The notes under the pieces were generated by a model. The model was not told the origin of the DNA and made no database searches. It worked only from the letters and a program-made list of their open reading frames with translations. Below are positions 45,419-54,028 of a stretch of 64,000 nt of DNA, piece by piece. Positions within the stretch are counted from its first letter, which is position 1; each line of letters opens with the position of its first letter. The stretch is from Alphaproteobacteria bacterium. GTDB lineage: Bacteria; Pseudomonadota; Alphaproteobacteria; ATCC43930; CGMCC-115725. The stretch spans positions 1 through 64,000 of the forward strand of contig JAFAYW010000294.1 of assembly GCA_019240125.1 (NCBI GenBank), written 5' to 3'. The position numbers were made by a program, and so were the translations under genes.

Positions 45419-47728
45419 ATGGCGGTGCGATACACGGCCTCGCATTGGGGCATCTACGAGGTCGAGACAAACCCAGGCTTGCCGCCGAAACTGCGCCCGT
45501 TTCACCGAGATCCCGACCCATCGCCGATTGGACTGTATCAGCTCGACCCGGCGGTGCAGCGAATGCGCGTCGCGCGTCCGGCGGTGCGCCGCGGCTATCT
45601 CGAACACGGCCCCGATGCCGATCGCAGCGGGCGCGGCCGTGAGCCCTTTGTCGAGGTCGACTGGCCGGTCGCGCTTGATCTGGTGGCTGGCGAACTGACC
45701 CGGGTCAAGCAGGCCTACGGCAACGCGGCGATCTTCGGTGGCTCCTATGGCTGGGCCAGTGCCGGCCGCTTCCACCATGCGCAAAGCCAGGTGCATCGGT
45801 TTCTGAACGCGTTCGGCGGGTATGTGCGCCACGTCGACAGCTATAGCCTGGGCGCGGCGCGGGTCTTGATGCCGCACATCGTCGCCTCGATGGACGAACT
45901 CTGCGCGACCCATACGAGCTGGGACGTTCTCGCCGAGCACACGCAGCTTTTCGTCGCGTTTGGCGGCCTGCCCTTGAAGAACACGCAGATTTCATCCGGT
46001 GGCGCCGGCGACCATCGCGTGCGCGACGGGTTGCGCGGCATGGCAAGAGCGGGGGTTCGCTTTGTCAATGTCAGCCCGGTCGCCGACAATATCGATGTAG
46101 GGTCGCCACAATCGGTCGAGTGGCTGGCGGTGCGGCCGAACACCGACACCGCGCTGATGCTGGGGCTGGCCTATGTGCTGGAGCGCGACGGGCTGGCCGA
46201 TGCCGCGTTTCTTGCCCGGTACTGCGCCGGCTACCCGGTGTTCCAGCGCTACCTGCTCGGCGAGACCGACGGGCAGCCAAAAACTCCACGCTGGGCCGAG
46301 GCGATCTGCGGCGTGGCGGCGGCGCGGATCGAGGCATTGGCGCAGGAAATGGCCAGCCGCCGTACGATGATCAACATCGCTTATGCGTTGCAACGCGCCT
46401 CGCACGGCGAGCAGCCGTTCTGGATGCTGGTCACCCTGGCGGCGATGCTGGGCCAGATCGGCTTGCCGGGCGGCGGGTTTGGCGTCGGCTATGGCGCGAT
46501 GAACATGATGGGTAGCCCGCACCCGCGCTTTGCCGGCCCGACCCTGCCGCAGGGGCCGAACGGGGTGAAGGATTTCATCCCGGTGGCGCGCATCGCCGAC
46601 ATGCTGCTGAACCCCGGCGCGGCATTCACCTATAACGGCGAGACGCATAAATACGCCGACATCAAGCTGGTCTATTGGGCGGGCGGCAACCCCTACCACC
46701 ACCACCAGGACCTCAACCGGCTGCGCCAGGCTTGGGAGCGGCCGGAGACGATCGTCGTCCACGAGCAATACTGGACAGCGACCGCCAAGCACGCCGACAT
46801 CGTCCTGCCGGCGACAACCGCGCTCGAACGCAACGACATAAACGCCGCGACCCGCGAAGGCTTCCTGATCGCGATGCAGCAGGCGGTCGAGCCGCATGGC
46901 GAAGCGCGCAACGATTACCGCATCTTCGCCGATCTGTCGGCGCGGCTCGGCACACGCGAAATCTTCACCGAGGGTCTGAGCGAGGCCGCCTGGCTCAGGC
47001 GGCTTTATGACGAAGGCGCCGAACGCGCGTTGACCGTCGGTGTCGAGATGCCGCCCTTCGATGCGTTTTGGGAAGCCGGCTTCGTCGAGTTCTCCGGCCA
47101 GGATGAGTCCGTTGTGATGCTCGAAAACTTCAGGCGCGATCCCGATTATTTCAGGCTGCGCACACCCTCCGGCAAGATCGAGATCTTCTCGGAACGTATC
47201 GCCGGATTTGGCCTCGCCGACTGCCCTGGCTACCCCGTCTGGTTGCCGCCTGCCGAGTGGCGGGGTGCCGACAAGGCGGCACGGTATCCGCTCCACCTGT
47301 TGTCGGATCAGCCGGCGCGGCAGTTGCACAGCCAGCTCGATCACAGCCCGCACAGCACCGCGTTGCGCATCGAAGGCCGGGCGCCGGTCTATCTCAACCC
47401 GCGCGATGCGGCGGCGCGCGGCATCGCTGCTGGTGACATCGTCGAGGTGTTTAACGACCGTGGCGCCTGCCTGGCGGGCGCGGTGGTGAGCGATGACATC
47501 GCCCCGGGTGTTGCACGGCTGTCGACCGGCGCCTGGTTCGACCCGGGCGGCGGCAACTCACCTGAGCGGCACGGCAACCCGAACGTGTTGACGCTCGACC
47601 GCGGCGCCTCCTCGTTCTCGCAGGGCTGCGCGGCGCAGACCTGCCTGGTCGAGGTGCGGTCGTTTGGCGGCACACTGCCGGCATTGGAAGCGCATCGACC
47701 GCCGCAATTGTTGCACGCGGCTGAGTAG
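45419..47728 (+). CDS. BisC/TorA-type molybdopterin oxidoreductase
   Basis: The protein has 769 residues. It lacks an N-terminal iron-sulfur cysteine motif and a Tat signal, as in cytoplasmic biotin sulfoxide reductase BisC. GGSYGWASAGRFHHAQSQ contains the serine that ligates molybdenum in the DMSO-reductase type III group. AAMLGQIGLPGGGFGVGYG, KHADIVLPATTALERND and SDQPARQLHSQLDHSPHS are cofactor-binding regions. It should reduce S- or N-oxides with a bis-MGD cofactor. I start at ATG 45419; the ORF track extension has no motif. A salvage or detoxification role beside the oxygenases is plausible. Confidence 0.88.
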   Translation: MAVRYTASHWGIYEVETNPGLPPKLRPFHRDPDPSPIGLYQLDPAVQRMRVARPAVRRGYLEHGPDADRSGRGREPFVEVDWPVALDLVAGELTRVKQAYGNAAIFGGSYGWASAGRFHHAQSQVHRFLNAFGGYVRHVDSYSLGAARVLMPHIVASMDELCATHTSWDVLAEHTQLFVAFGGLPLKNTQISSGGAGDHRVRDGLRGMARAGVRFVNVSPVADNIDVGSPQSVEWLAVRPNTDTALMLGLAYVLERDGLADAAFLARYCAGYPVFQRYLLGETDGQPKTPRWAEAICGVAAARIEALAQEMASRRTMINIAYALQRASHGEQPFWMLVTLAAMLGQIGLPGGGFGVGYGAMNMMGSPHPRFAGPTLPQGPNGVKDFIPVARIADMLLNPGAAFTYNGETHKYADIKLVYWAGGNPYHHHQDLNRLRQAWERPETIVVHEQYWTATAKHADIVLPATTALERNDINAATREGFLIAMQQAVEPHGEARNDYRIFADLSARLGTREIFTEGLSEAAWLRRLYDEGAERALTVGVEMPPFDAFWEAGFVEFSGQDESVVMLENFRRDPDYFRLRTPSGKIEIFSERIAGFGLADCPGYPVWLPPAEWRGADKAARYPLHLLSDQPARQLHSQLDHSPHSTALRIEGRAPVYLNPRDAAARGIAAGDIVEVFNDRGACLAGAVVSDDIAPGVARLSTGAWFDPGGGNSPERHGNPNVLTLDRGASSFSQGCAAQTCLVEVRSFGGTLPALEAHRPPQLLHAAE

Positions 47729-47745
47729 GCTCGGCGCGAGATGCG

Positions 47746-49302
47746 TCAATGCGCGTCGGCGGGGGCCGGTTTCGGCGCGACTTTGCGCAACAGCGGCACC
47801 GCCAATGTGGCGATGACAAAGGCCAGCATGATGGCGCGGAACGCGTCGGCATAGGCCAGCGTCGCGGCCTCCCGATAGGCGAGCTGCCACAGCTGTTTCA
47901 GGGCCGCGACGTGGCCGGCATCGGTGCCGCCCAGCGCCGCGGCGTAGCGCGCGCTAAGCCCCTGCACCATGTGCTGCATCGGGATGTTGGCCGGTGTTAG
48001 ATGCGATGCGATATCATGGAAGTGTGAGTTCGTGCGGATGTTGAGGATGGCGCCGCCCAGCGCGATGCCGACCGCGCCGCCCATGTTGCGCATCATGTTG
48101 AAGAGGCCGCTGGCATATTGCAGCCGTGCCATCGGCAAACTGCCGAGGCCAAGCGTCACCGCCGGCGCTACCGCGAAGACCTGCGGGAAGCCGCGCAGAA
48201 TCTGTGGCACCAGCAATTCGGCACCGCCCCAATCGTGGGTGATATAGCTGAAGGACCACATCGACACGCCGAACATCGCCAGGCCAAACATCATCAGCCA
48301 GCGCAGATCGACCCGTTTGCCCAGGGCGACATAGATCGGTACGCCGACCAGCGACGCGACGCCGGTCGAAAAGATCGCGACACCGGTCTGCCAGGCGCTG
48401 AAGCCGCGCACATAGCCGAGAAACAGCGGCGTCAGGTAGATCGTCGAGAAGATGCCGATCCCGGTCACGAAAGACAGGAAACAGCCCAGCGCGAAGTTAC
48501 GGTCCTGCAACGCACGCAGCTCGACGACAGGCCGCTCGACCGACAGGCTGCGCCAGATGAACAGCGCGAGGGATATGCCGGCGATCCAGGCGCAGTCGCG
48601 GATTGTGCTGTCGTCAAACCAGTTCCACCGCGCGCCCTCTTCCAGCACGTATTCGAGCGTGCCCAGCGCCGCTGCCATCAGGGCGATTGCGGGATAATCC
48701 GCACCCTTAAGCAGGGTCAGGTCTGGCTTGTCGATTTTCACCAGCAACGGCACCGCGATTGCCACCGCCGCGCCCGGCAGCAGGTTGATATAGAACAGCC
48801 AGTGCCAATCGAGCGTGTCGGTGATCCAGCCGCCGATCACCGGTCCGAGAGTCGGCGCGACCGAGGCGATCGTGCCTACCACCGCGGCCGCGTAAACCCG
48901 TCGCTGCCCATCGAAATAATGGAAGGACGAGGTGAAGACGGTCGGGATCATCGATGCGCCAAGCAGGCCTTGCAGTGCCCGGAACACGATCATGCTCTCG
49001 ATATTCCAGGCCATGCCGCACAGCAGACTGGCGATGGTGAACCCGGCGGCCGAGGCAGCGAACAGCCAGCGTGTCGAAAACACCCGGGTCAGCCAGCCGG
49101 ATAACGGGATGACAATGATCTCGGCGATCAGATAGGCGGTCTGTACCCAGCTGATATCGTCCTGTGCCGCCGACAGACCGCCACCAATCTGCTGCAATGA
49201 CGCGGCGACGATCTGGATGTCGAGCAGCGCCACAAACATGCCGACGCACATCACCGCAAACGGCACGATGCTGCGCAGGAAGGATTGGTTCTCGGCACTC
49301 AT
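47746..49302 (-). CDS. emrB: DHA2-family drug efflux transporter (EmrB-like)
   Basis: This 518-residue inner-membrane protein has about 14 helices. DHA2/EmrB motifs include LDIQIVAASLQQIGGGLSAA (motif D1), WVQTAYLIAEIIVIPLSGWL (motif A region) and GPVIGGWITDTLDWHWLFYI (motif C). It exports hydrophobic compounds by proton antiport, with an EmrA-type adaptor and an outer-membrane channel. It is the last gene of hxlR-emrA-emrB. The 183 bases between emrA and emrB hold a GC-rich repeat split by an insertion. It converges on the molybdoenzyme gene with only 17 bases between stops. Confidence 0.9.
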   Translation of the reverse strand: MSAENQSFLRSIVPFAVMCVGMFVALLDIQIVAASLQQIGGGLSAAQDDISWVQTAYLIAEIIVIPLSGWLTRVFSTRWLFAASAAGFTIASLLCGMAWNIESMIVFRALQGLLGASMIPTVFTSSFHYFDGQRRVYAAAVVGTIASVAPTLGPVIGGWITDTLDWHWLFYINLLPGAAVAIAVPLLVKIDKPDLTLLKGADYPAIALMAAALGTLEYVLEEGARWNWFDDSTIRDCAWIAGISLALFIWRSLSVERPVVELRALQDRNFALGCFLSFVTGIGIFSTIYLTPLFLGYVRGFSAWQTGVAIFSTGVASLVGVPIYVALGKRVDLRWLMMFGLAMFGVSMWSFSYITHDWGGAELLVPQILRGFPQVFAVAPAVTLGLGSLPMARLQYASGLFNMMRNMGGAVGIALGGAILNIRTNSHFHDIASHLTPANIPMQHMVQGLSARYAAALGGTDAGHVAALKQLWQLAYREAATLAYADAFRAIMLAFVIATLAVPLLRKVAPKPAPADAH

Positions 49303-49350
49303 TGGCCTGTGTCCTTCACAATCGGATCGGTGGCTAAAGGTCCCTCACAT

Positions 49351-49464
49351 TGCCCCTCTCCCCGCTCGCGGGGCGCGGGAACGCTGTTGACCTAGCTTCA
49401 CAAAACTTCAGCGCTCGGTGTGGGGACTGTCATTGCAACTGCGCTAGAGGGACGGGGTGAGGGG
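49351..49464. repeat. GC-rich intergenic repeat interrupted by about 72 bp
   Basis: The left part (49351-49373, ending CCCGCTCGCGGGG) and the right part (49446-49464, AGAGGGACGGGGTGAGGGG) together match the type of the intact element at 53772-53810. The 72 bases between them have a different, less GC-rich composition. It looks like one repeat copy split by an insertion. It sits inside the emrA-emrB spacer. Confidence 0.5.
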
Positions 49465-49485
49465 CCGCCACTGCACGTCGCCGGC

Positions 49486-50580
49486 CTAGCGGCCATCGCG
49501 GGTATCGACTGACGCGACGACCGATAGGCCGGCGCGCAGCAGGCCGAGCGTGCCGCCCTCGTCACCGAGAGCGACGCGGACGGGGACGCGCTGCACGATC
49601 TTGGTAAAGTTGCCGGTGGCGTTTTCCGCCGGGATCACCGCGAAAACCGAGCCGGTAGCCGGCGCCAGGCTCTGCACGCGACCGTGGAACACCCGGCCCG
49701 GAAATACATCGGCGATAATGTTTACGTCCTGCCCTGGCCGCATATGGGCGAGCTGATCTTCCTTGAAATTGGCGTCGACCCACAGCCCCTGCGACGGCAC
49801 CACCGACAGCAGCGTCGTGCCGGTCGTCACATAGGCGCCGACCTGCGCCCCGCGCGCCCCGACATAGCCGTCGATCGGCGCGTTGATGTGCGTATAGCCG
49901 AGATCGAGCACGGCGGTTTCGCGATCGGCCTTGGCCTGGGCGAGGCTCGCCTCGGTTTCGGCGATCTGCGTGTCGATCACCGTCAGCTTCTGGCGCGACG
50001 CGGCCAGTGTCGCCTCGGCGGCCTGCACGCCGGCTTGTGCCTGACGATCGGCGGTGAAGGCCTTCTGGTCGTTCTGCGCCGAGCCATAGCTGGTCAACGC
50101 CAGATTGTGGTAGCGGTCGGCGTCGATGCGGGCATAGCCGGCAGTGGCTTTCGCCGAAGCAAGGCTCGCCGCCATCTGGTCGATCGTCGATTGCTGCATC
50201 GTGTATTCGGCGTGCAAATTGGCGAGCGCCGCGGTTTCGTGCTGCACCGCCGCCTCGGCATGCGCGAGCTTCGCCCTATAGTCGCGATCGTCGAGCTCGA
50301 TCATCGGATCGCCGGCATGCACGAACTGATTATCGGTGACGAGGATCTTCGACACGAAACCGGCGACATGCGGCGACAAGGCCGTGACATTGCCACCGAC
50401 GTAGGCGTCGTCGGTGCTTTCTAAGAAGCGGCCGACGGTCCACCACTGCCAGCCATAGGCGAGCGCCGCGGGCACCAGGATGATCGCGAGCAAGGCCGCG
50501 ATCATCTGCTTGCGGGTGAGGCGGACCAGCGAGCGGCCGGGCGCGGCGAGGGTGCCGCGTTCGACAACGGTGCTACTCAT
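49486..50580 (-). CDS. emrA: EmrA-like HlyD-family efflux adaptor
   Basis: The protein has 364 residues. A short cytoplasmic N-terminus and one membrane helix (IAALLAIILVPAALAYGWQW) lead to the EmrA hallmark RFLESTDDAYVGGNVTALSP. A lipoyl half, a long coiled-coil hairpin, and the second half with TTLLSVVPSQGLWVDANFKE follow. It connects the DHA2 pump to an outer-membrane channel. ATG 50580 is inside the end of the regulator gene (8-base overlap), indicating coupling; the ORF track start is 55 codons too early. Confidence 0.9.
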   Translation of the reverse strand: MSSTVVERGTLAAPGRSLVRLTRKQMIAALLAIILVPAALAYGWQWWTVGRFLESTDDAYVGGNVTALSPHVAGFVSKILVTDNQFVHAGDPMIELDDRDYRAKLAHAEAAVQHETAALANLHAEYTMQQSTIDQMAASLASAKATAGYARIDADRYHNLALTSYGSAQNDQKAFTADRQAQAGVQAAEATLAASRQKLTVIDTQIAETEASLAQAKADRETAVLDLGYTHINAPIDGYVGARGAQVGAYVTTGTTLLSVVPSQGLWVDANFKEDQLAHMRPGQDVNIIADVFPGRVFHGRVQSLAPATGSVFAVIPAENATGNFTKIVQRVPVRVALGDEGGTLGLLRAGLSVVASVDTRDGR

Positions 50581-51121
50581 GGGGGGCTCCCTCATTCGCA
50601 GGGGAAATGTTGGAGTCGCGCGCGGCGCGCTCGCGCTGCTGCGCCGCGAATTCGAGCTTGCGGCGCACGCCTTCGCCCGCGGCGGGCCCGGGGATGTAGA
50701 CAAAGTCGGGCGGCTGGATCGGTCGGCCGCTGCGGCGATCGACAACCACGGGATCGGCTTGCTCGCCGGTTTCGGCGTCGACCAGGGCGACGCTCAGCCC
50801 CTCGGGCGCGAAATGCCTGTTGCCCCAGGCGAGCAGGGTCAACAACACCGGACGGAAATCGCGGCCGCGCTCGGTGAGCAGATATTCGTAGCGCGGCGGC
50901 CGTTCATTGTACTGGCGCCGTTCGAGAAGCCCGCCTTCAACCAGCGCGTTGAGCCGCCGCGTCAGGATGTTTGGCGCGATCTCGAGGCTTTTCTGGAACT
51001 CGTCAAACCGGCTGAGCCCATGAAACGCGTCGCGCAGGATCAGAATGCTCCACCACTCGCCGACATGTTCGAGGCCCCGCGCGACCGGGCACTGCATGTT
51101 GCCGAAGCTCTTCCGTTCCAC
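50573..51121 (-). CDS. HxlR-family transcriptional regulator
   Basis: The protein has 182 residues from GTG 51121, giving the family N-terminus VERKSFGNMQCPVARGLEHV. The cysteine in NMQCPVA is the residue often used for redox or electrophile sensing in HxlR/YodB proteins. The winged helix contains LSRFDEFQKSLEIAPNILTRRL and the wing RYEYLLTERGRDF. The start is preceded by AAGGG, and the ORF track start at 51196 would translate through the operator. Two identical palindromes lie 13-51 bases upstream, so it probably represses its own operon with emrA and emrB and is relieved by a toxic compound. Confidence 0.88.
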   Translation of the reverse strand: MERKSFGNMQCPVARGLEHVGEWWSILILRDAFHGLSRFDEFQKSLEIAPNILTRRLNALVEGGLLERRQYNERPPRYEYLLTERGRDFRPVLLTLLAWGNRHFAPEGLSVALVDAETGEQADPVVVDRRSGRPIQPPDFVYIPGPAAGEGVRRKLEFAAQQRERAARDSNISPANEGAPHE

Positions 51122-51133
51122 CGCGTAACCCTT

Positions 51134-51172
51134 ACTTGCATGACGCAAGTCAGTAACTTGCATGACGCAAGT
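51134..51172. promoter_or_regulatory. Doubled palindromic operator of the HxlR-emrAB operon
   Basis: ACTTGCATGACGCAAGT occurs at 51134-51150 and again identically at 51156-51172, separated by CAGTA. Each copy is a palindrome with ACTTGC/GCAAGT arms. The 22-bp centre spacing is about two helical turns, putting two dimers on the same face of the DNA. The location just before the regulator start is typical of autoregulation. Confidence 0.85.
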
Positions 51173-51274
51173 AGGATGGCTCGGGGCAGGCGTCAATAGG
51201 GCGGTTGCGATTTATCTGGATTGTGCCGGTTCGCTGAGCCGAGCCTGGTGGCACGCCGTTTGCCCGGCTCGCGC

Positions 51275-52618
51275 ATGAACAAGCGGCGGATGCACCTCGC
51301 TTTCGACCTCTCCTACATTCATATGGAGGGGCGCTGGCGCATGCCGGGAGCAGCGCTGGGCCGCTACCCCGATGTGGCGGCGTTCGAGGAAATCGCCCGC
51401 ATCGCGGAGCGCGGTCTTCTCGACATGCTTTTTTCCGGCGACGGAACCGGGGTGCCGAGCACCTGGCAGGGCAGTCGCGACGCGGCAGTGCGCTGGGGCG
51501 TCAGCTGGCCGCGCCAGGATCTGGCACCGCTGGCGGTGGCGATGTCACGGGTGACGCAGCATCTCGGCTTCGGCATCACCTATTCGACCACCTTCATGCA
51601 CCCCTATTACCTGGCGCGGCTGTTCAACTCGCTCGACCATGTCACCGGCGGGCGCATCGCGTTTAACGTGATCACCTCAACGCGGCGCTCGGACTACGCC
51701 AATTATGGCTATGACCACATCGTCGATCATGGCCAGCGTTATGACCGCATGGAGGAGTTTATCGATGTCTGCCGGGCCTTGTGGAACTCGGTCGAGCCCG
51801 ACGCCATGGTCTGGGACGCGGCGACCGGACAGGTCGGCGACCCGACAAAGGTTCACGATGTCGAACACCGCGGCCGCTTCTTCAATGTCAGCGGCCCGCT
51901 AAACACGCCGCCGTCGCCGCAGGGCCGTCCCATCCTGTTGCAGGCTGGAAACTCACCGCGCGGGGTCCGGGCGTCGGCCTATGTCGCCGATATGGCGTTT
52001 GGCGCCGACATGCCGCTGGAACTGCAGATCGCACAGCGCAAGGCGCTTGACGAGGCGGTGACGGCGCTGGGGCGCGATCCACAGGGCATGAGCATCGTGT
52101 GGCAACAGCCCTGTGTCGTACGCGAGACCGAGCAGGAGGCGGTGGCGCATCGCGAGCGCCTGCTGAGCGCCATTCCGCCAGAGGGGGTCGGCGTCTACCT
52201 GTCGCACAATGCCGGCTACGATTTCTCGACATTGCCGGAGCGCTTCACGCTCGGCGAGCTGCATCGCGAGATTATCGCCAGCCAGGCGTCTCCGGGCGGC
52301 TTCGTGCGCGAGATGGTGACGCGTTTCGGCGCCGATACCGAGATGACGCGAGCGGAATTCTTCGATTATGGCCGGCTGTTCGCCACCAGCTACACACGAA
52401 CCCTGGCCGGCAACCCCGCGCAGGTCGCCGACATCCTCGAGGAGAAATTCGAGGCTACTGGCAGTCGCGGCGGCTTCATGCTGGGGCATGTCGTGTCGAT
52501 GCCGACCGATCTCGCCGCGATTGCCGATCTGTTGGTGCCGGAATTGCAGCGGCGCGGTCGCTATCGCCGCGCATATAAGGGGTTTACGCTGCGCGAAAAT
52601 CTGTTCGACGACGATTGA
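51275..52618 (+). CDS. LLM-class flavin monooxygenase (NtaA/SnaA/DszA family), copy 1
   Basis: The protein has 447 residues in a bacterial luciferase-like TIM barrel. HLAFDLSYIHMEGRWRMPG at the start, GITYSTTFMHPYYLARLFNS and HVTGGRIAFNVITS are characteristic of the NtaA/SnaA/DszA group. PSPQGRPILLQAGNSPRG is the FMN-site segment. These enzymes use FMNH2 from a separate reductase to oxidise nitrilotriacetate, EDTA, dibenzothiophene sulfone or similar substrates. No reductase gene is in the window. ATG 51275 is chosen on conservation; its ribosome site is weak. It is about 25 bases upstream of the TauD-like gene and probably co-transcribed. Confidence 0.9.
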   Translation: MNKRRMHLAFDLSYIHMEGRWRMPGAALGRYPDVAAFEEIARIAERGLLDMLFSGDGTGVPSTWQGSRDAAVRWGVSWPRQDLAPLAVAMSRVTQHLGFGITYSTTFMHPYYLARLFNSLDHVTGGRIAFNVITSTRRSDYANYGYDHIVDHGQRYDRMEEFIDVCRALWNSVEPDAMVWDAATGQVGDPTKVHDVEHRGRFFNVSGPLNTPPSPQGRPILLQAGNSPRGVRASAYVADMAFGADMPLELQIAQRKALDEAVTALGRDPQGMSIVWQQPCVVRETEQEAVAHRERLLSAIPPEGVGVYLSHNAGYDFSTLPERFTLGELHREIIASQASPGGFVREMVTRFGADTEMTRAEFFDYGRLFATSYTRTLAGNPAQVADILEEKFEATGSRGGFMLGHVVSMPTDLAAIADLLVPELQRRGRYRRAYKGFTLRENLFDDD

Positions 52619-52642
52619 TGCCACCGCCGAGGTGACCCGCAA

Positions 52643-53737
52643 ATGCTCGCGACCCATAACGCCGCCACTGAGACCCCGCCGCCGATGACGTCGCGCCGGC
52701 CCGTCGAGGGACCCTCCGCCTGGTTTGCCGCCGATATGCGGGCGCGCCAGGACGAGTGGACCTACTGTCTGTCGCCAACCGAGGTGGCGGAGATCGAAAC
52801 GGCGGTGCGCGAGGTGCGTGCCCGCGGGCTGGAGCTCGCCGATACCCGCGCCGAGGATTTTCCGCTGCCCACCCTGGCGCCGGTTTTGCGGCAGTTGCGC
52901 GATGAGGTGTTGCACGGCCGCGGCTTTGTCCTGTTGCGCGGCATGCCGGTCGAAAACCGGCCAATCGCCGAAAGTGCCACAGCCTATTGGGGCGTCGGCG
53001 CGCATTTTGGCAAGGCACGCTCGCAGAATGCCAAGGGGCATCTGCTGGGGCATGTCTACGATCTCGGCGACAGCAGCGAAACCAATCCCAATGTGCGCAG
53101 CTATGCCACCGCCGAGCGGCAGAATTTCCATATCGATCGCTGCGACGTGGTGGCGTTGCTGTGCCTGCGGCGCGCCAAATCGGGCGGCCTCTCGGCGCTC
53201 GTGAGCTCGATGACGATGCACAATGTCATGTTGGAACGGCGCCCCGACCTATTGGAGCGGCTGTACCAGCCATTCGCCGTCGATCGCCGCGGCGAGGTTC
53301 CGGAAGGGAAGGGGCCATATTACGAGGCGCCGATTTACAATGAACATGACGGCACGGTGTCGGTGATCTACTCGCGCCAGTACATCAACTCGGCGCAGCG
53401 CTTTCTTGAAGCGCGGCGGCTGACGCCAGAAGACCACGAGGCTTTGGTGATGTTCAATCAACTGGCGGCCGACCCGGAACTGTGCCTCGACATGAGTTTC
53501 ATGCCCGGCGATGTGCAATTTCTGCACAACCACACGATCCTGCACGCCCGCACCGGTTATGAGGACTGGCCCGATATCGAACGCAAACGGCACCTGCTGC
53601 GGTTGTGGCTGTCGCCCGACGGCGCCCGCCCGCTGCCGCCCGTCTTCACTGAAGTCTATGGCGCGCTGACGATCGGCGATCGCGGCGGCATCATCTGCAA
53701 GGAAACTCGCCTGCACGCCCCGCTCGAACCGGCCTGA
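52643..53737 (+). CDS. TauD-like Fe/2-oxoglutarate oxygenase, copy 2
   Basis: The protein has 364 residues. NFHIDRCDVVALLCL provides the HxD iron ligands, LHNHTILHARTGYED the distal His, and KRHLLRLWLSPDGARPLPP the 2-oxoglutarate Arg. The first 110 residues contain EVLHGRGFVLLRGMPVE. It belongs to a branch distinct from classic TauD and resembles the protein at 60864-61940 in the spacing of its motifs and the SRQYINSAQRF-type segment. It is 24 bases downstream of the flavin monooxygenase, suggesting consecutive oxidations of one substrate. An ATG at residue 15 is an alternative start. Confidence 0.87.
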   Translation: MLATHNAATETPPPMTSRRPVEGPSAWFAADMRARQDEWTYCLSPTEVAEIETAVREVRARGLELADTRAEDFPLPTLAPVLRQLRDEVLHGRGFVLLRGMPVENRPIAESATAYWGVGAHFGKARSQNAKGHLLGHVYDLGDSSETNPNVRSYATAERQNFHIDRCDVVALLCLRRAKSGGLSALVSSMTMHNVMLERRPDLLERLYQPFAVDRRGEVPEGKGPYYEAPIYNEHDGTVSVIYSRQYINSAQRFLEARRLTPEDHEALVMFNQLAADPELCLDMSFMPGDVQFLHNHTILHARTGYEDWPDIERKRHLLRLWLSPDGARPLPPVFTEVYGALTIGDRGGIICKETRLHAPLEPA

Positions 53738-53771
53738 GCACCTCTCCGGTGGCACTGAACATCGCTGATCG

Positions 53772-53810
53772 CTCCCTCCCTTGCTTGCGGGGGAGGGCTG
53801 GGGTGAGGGT
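53772..53810. repeat. Intact GC-rich hairpin repeat between convergent genes
   Basis: CCCTCCC (53774-53780) pairs with GGGAGGG (53791-53797) around a 10-base loop, followed by CTGGGGTGAGGGT. Elements of this type are scattered in many GC-rich proteobacterial genomes. Here it could also act as a terminator. An interrupted relative lies at 49351-49464. The rest of the 53738-54028 spacer shows no gene. Confidence 0.6.
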
Positions 53811-54028
53811 AATCCGCCGGTGCATCCGCACCCAAGGCAGGTAAAGTGAGCTAGGGTAGGACGGATGCATTTGCTTCCATGGTGTTCCTCACCAATACCA
53901 TTGGCGTGCCTGCTGCCGGACGCGACCCCTGCTTCCTAAAAATCGAGTTTGGAGTAAACAGGGTGGACGTTAGGCGCTCGAACGTATCGTATCCGCCCTA
54001 TCGGGGAGGCGTTTCTCCGCATTGTAGC

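Noticed and set aside
45992-47353. 453-codon antisense ORF over the molybdoenzyme gene
   Set aside because: It has no ribosome site or family pattern and lies opposite a well-conserved enzyme.
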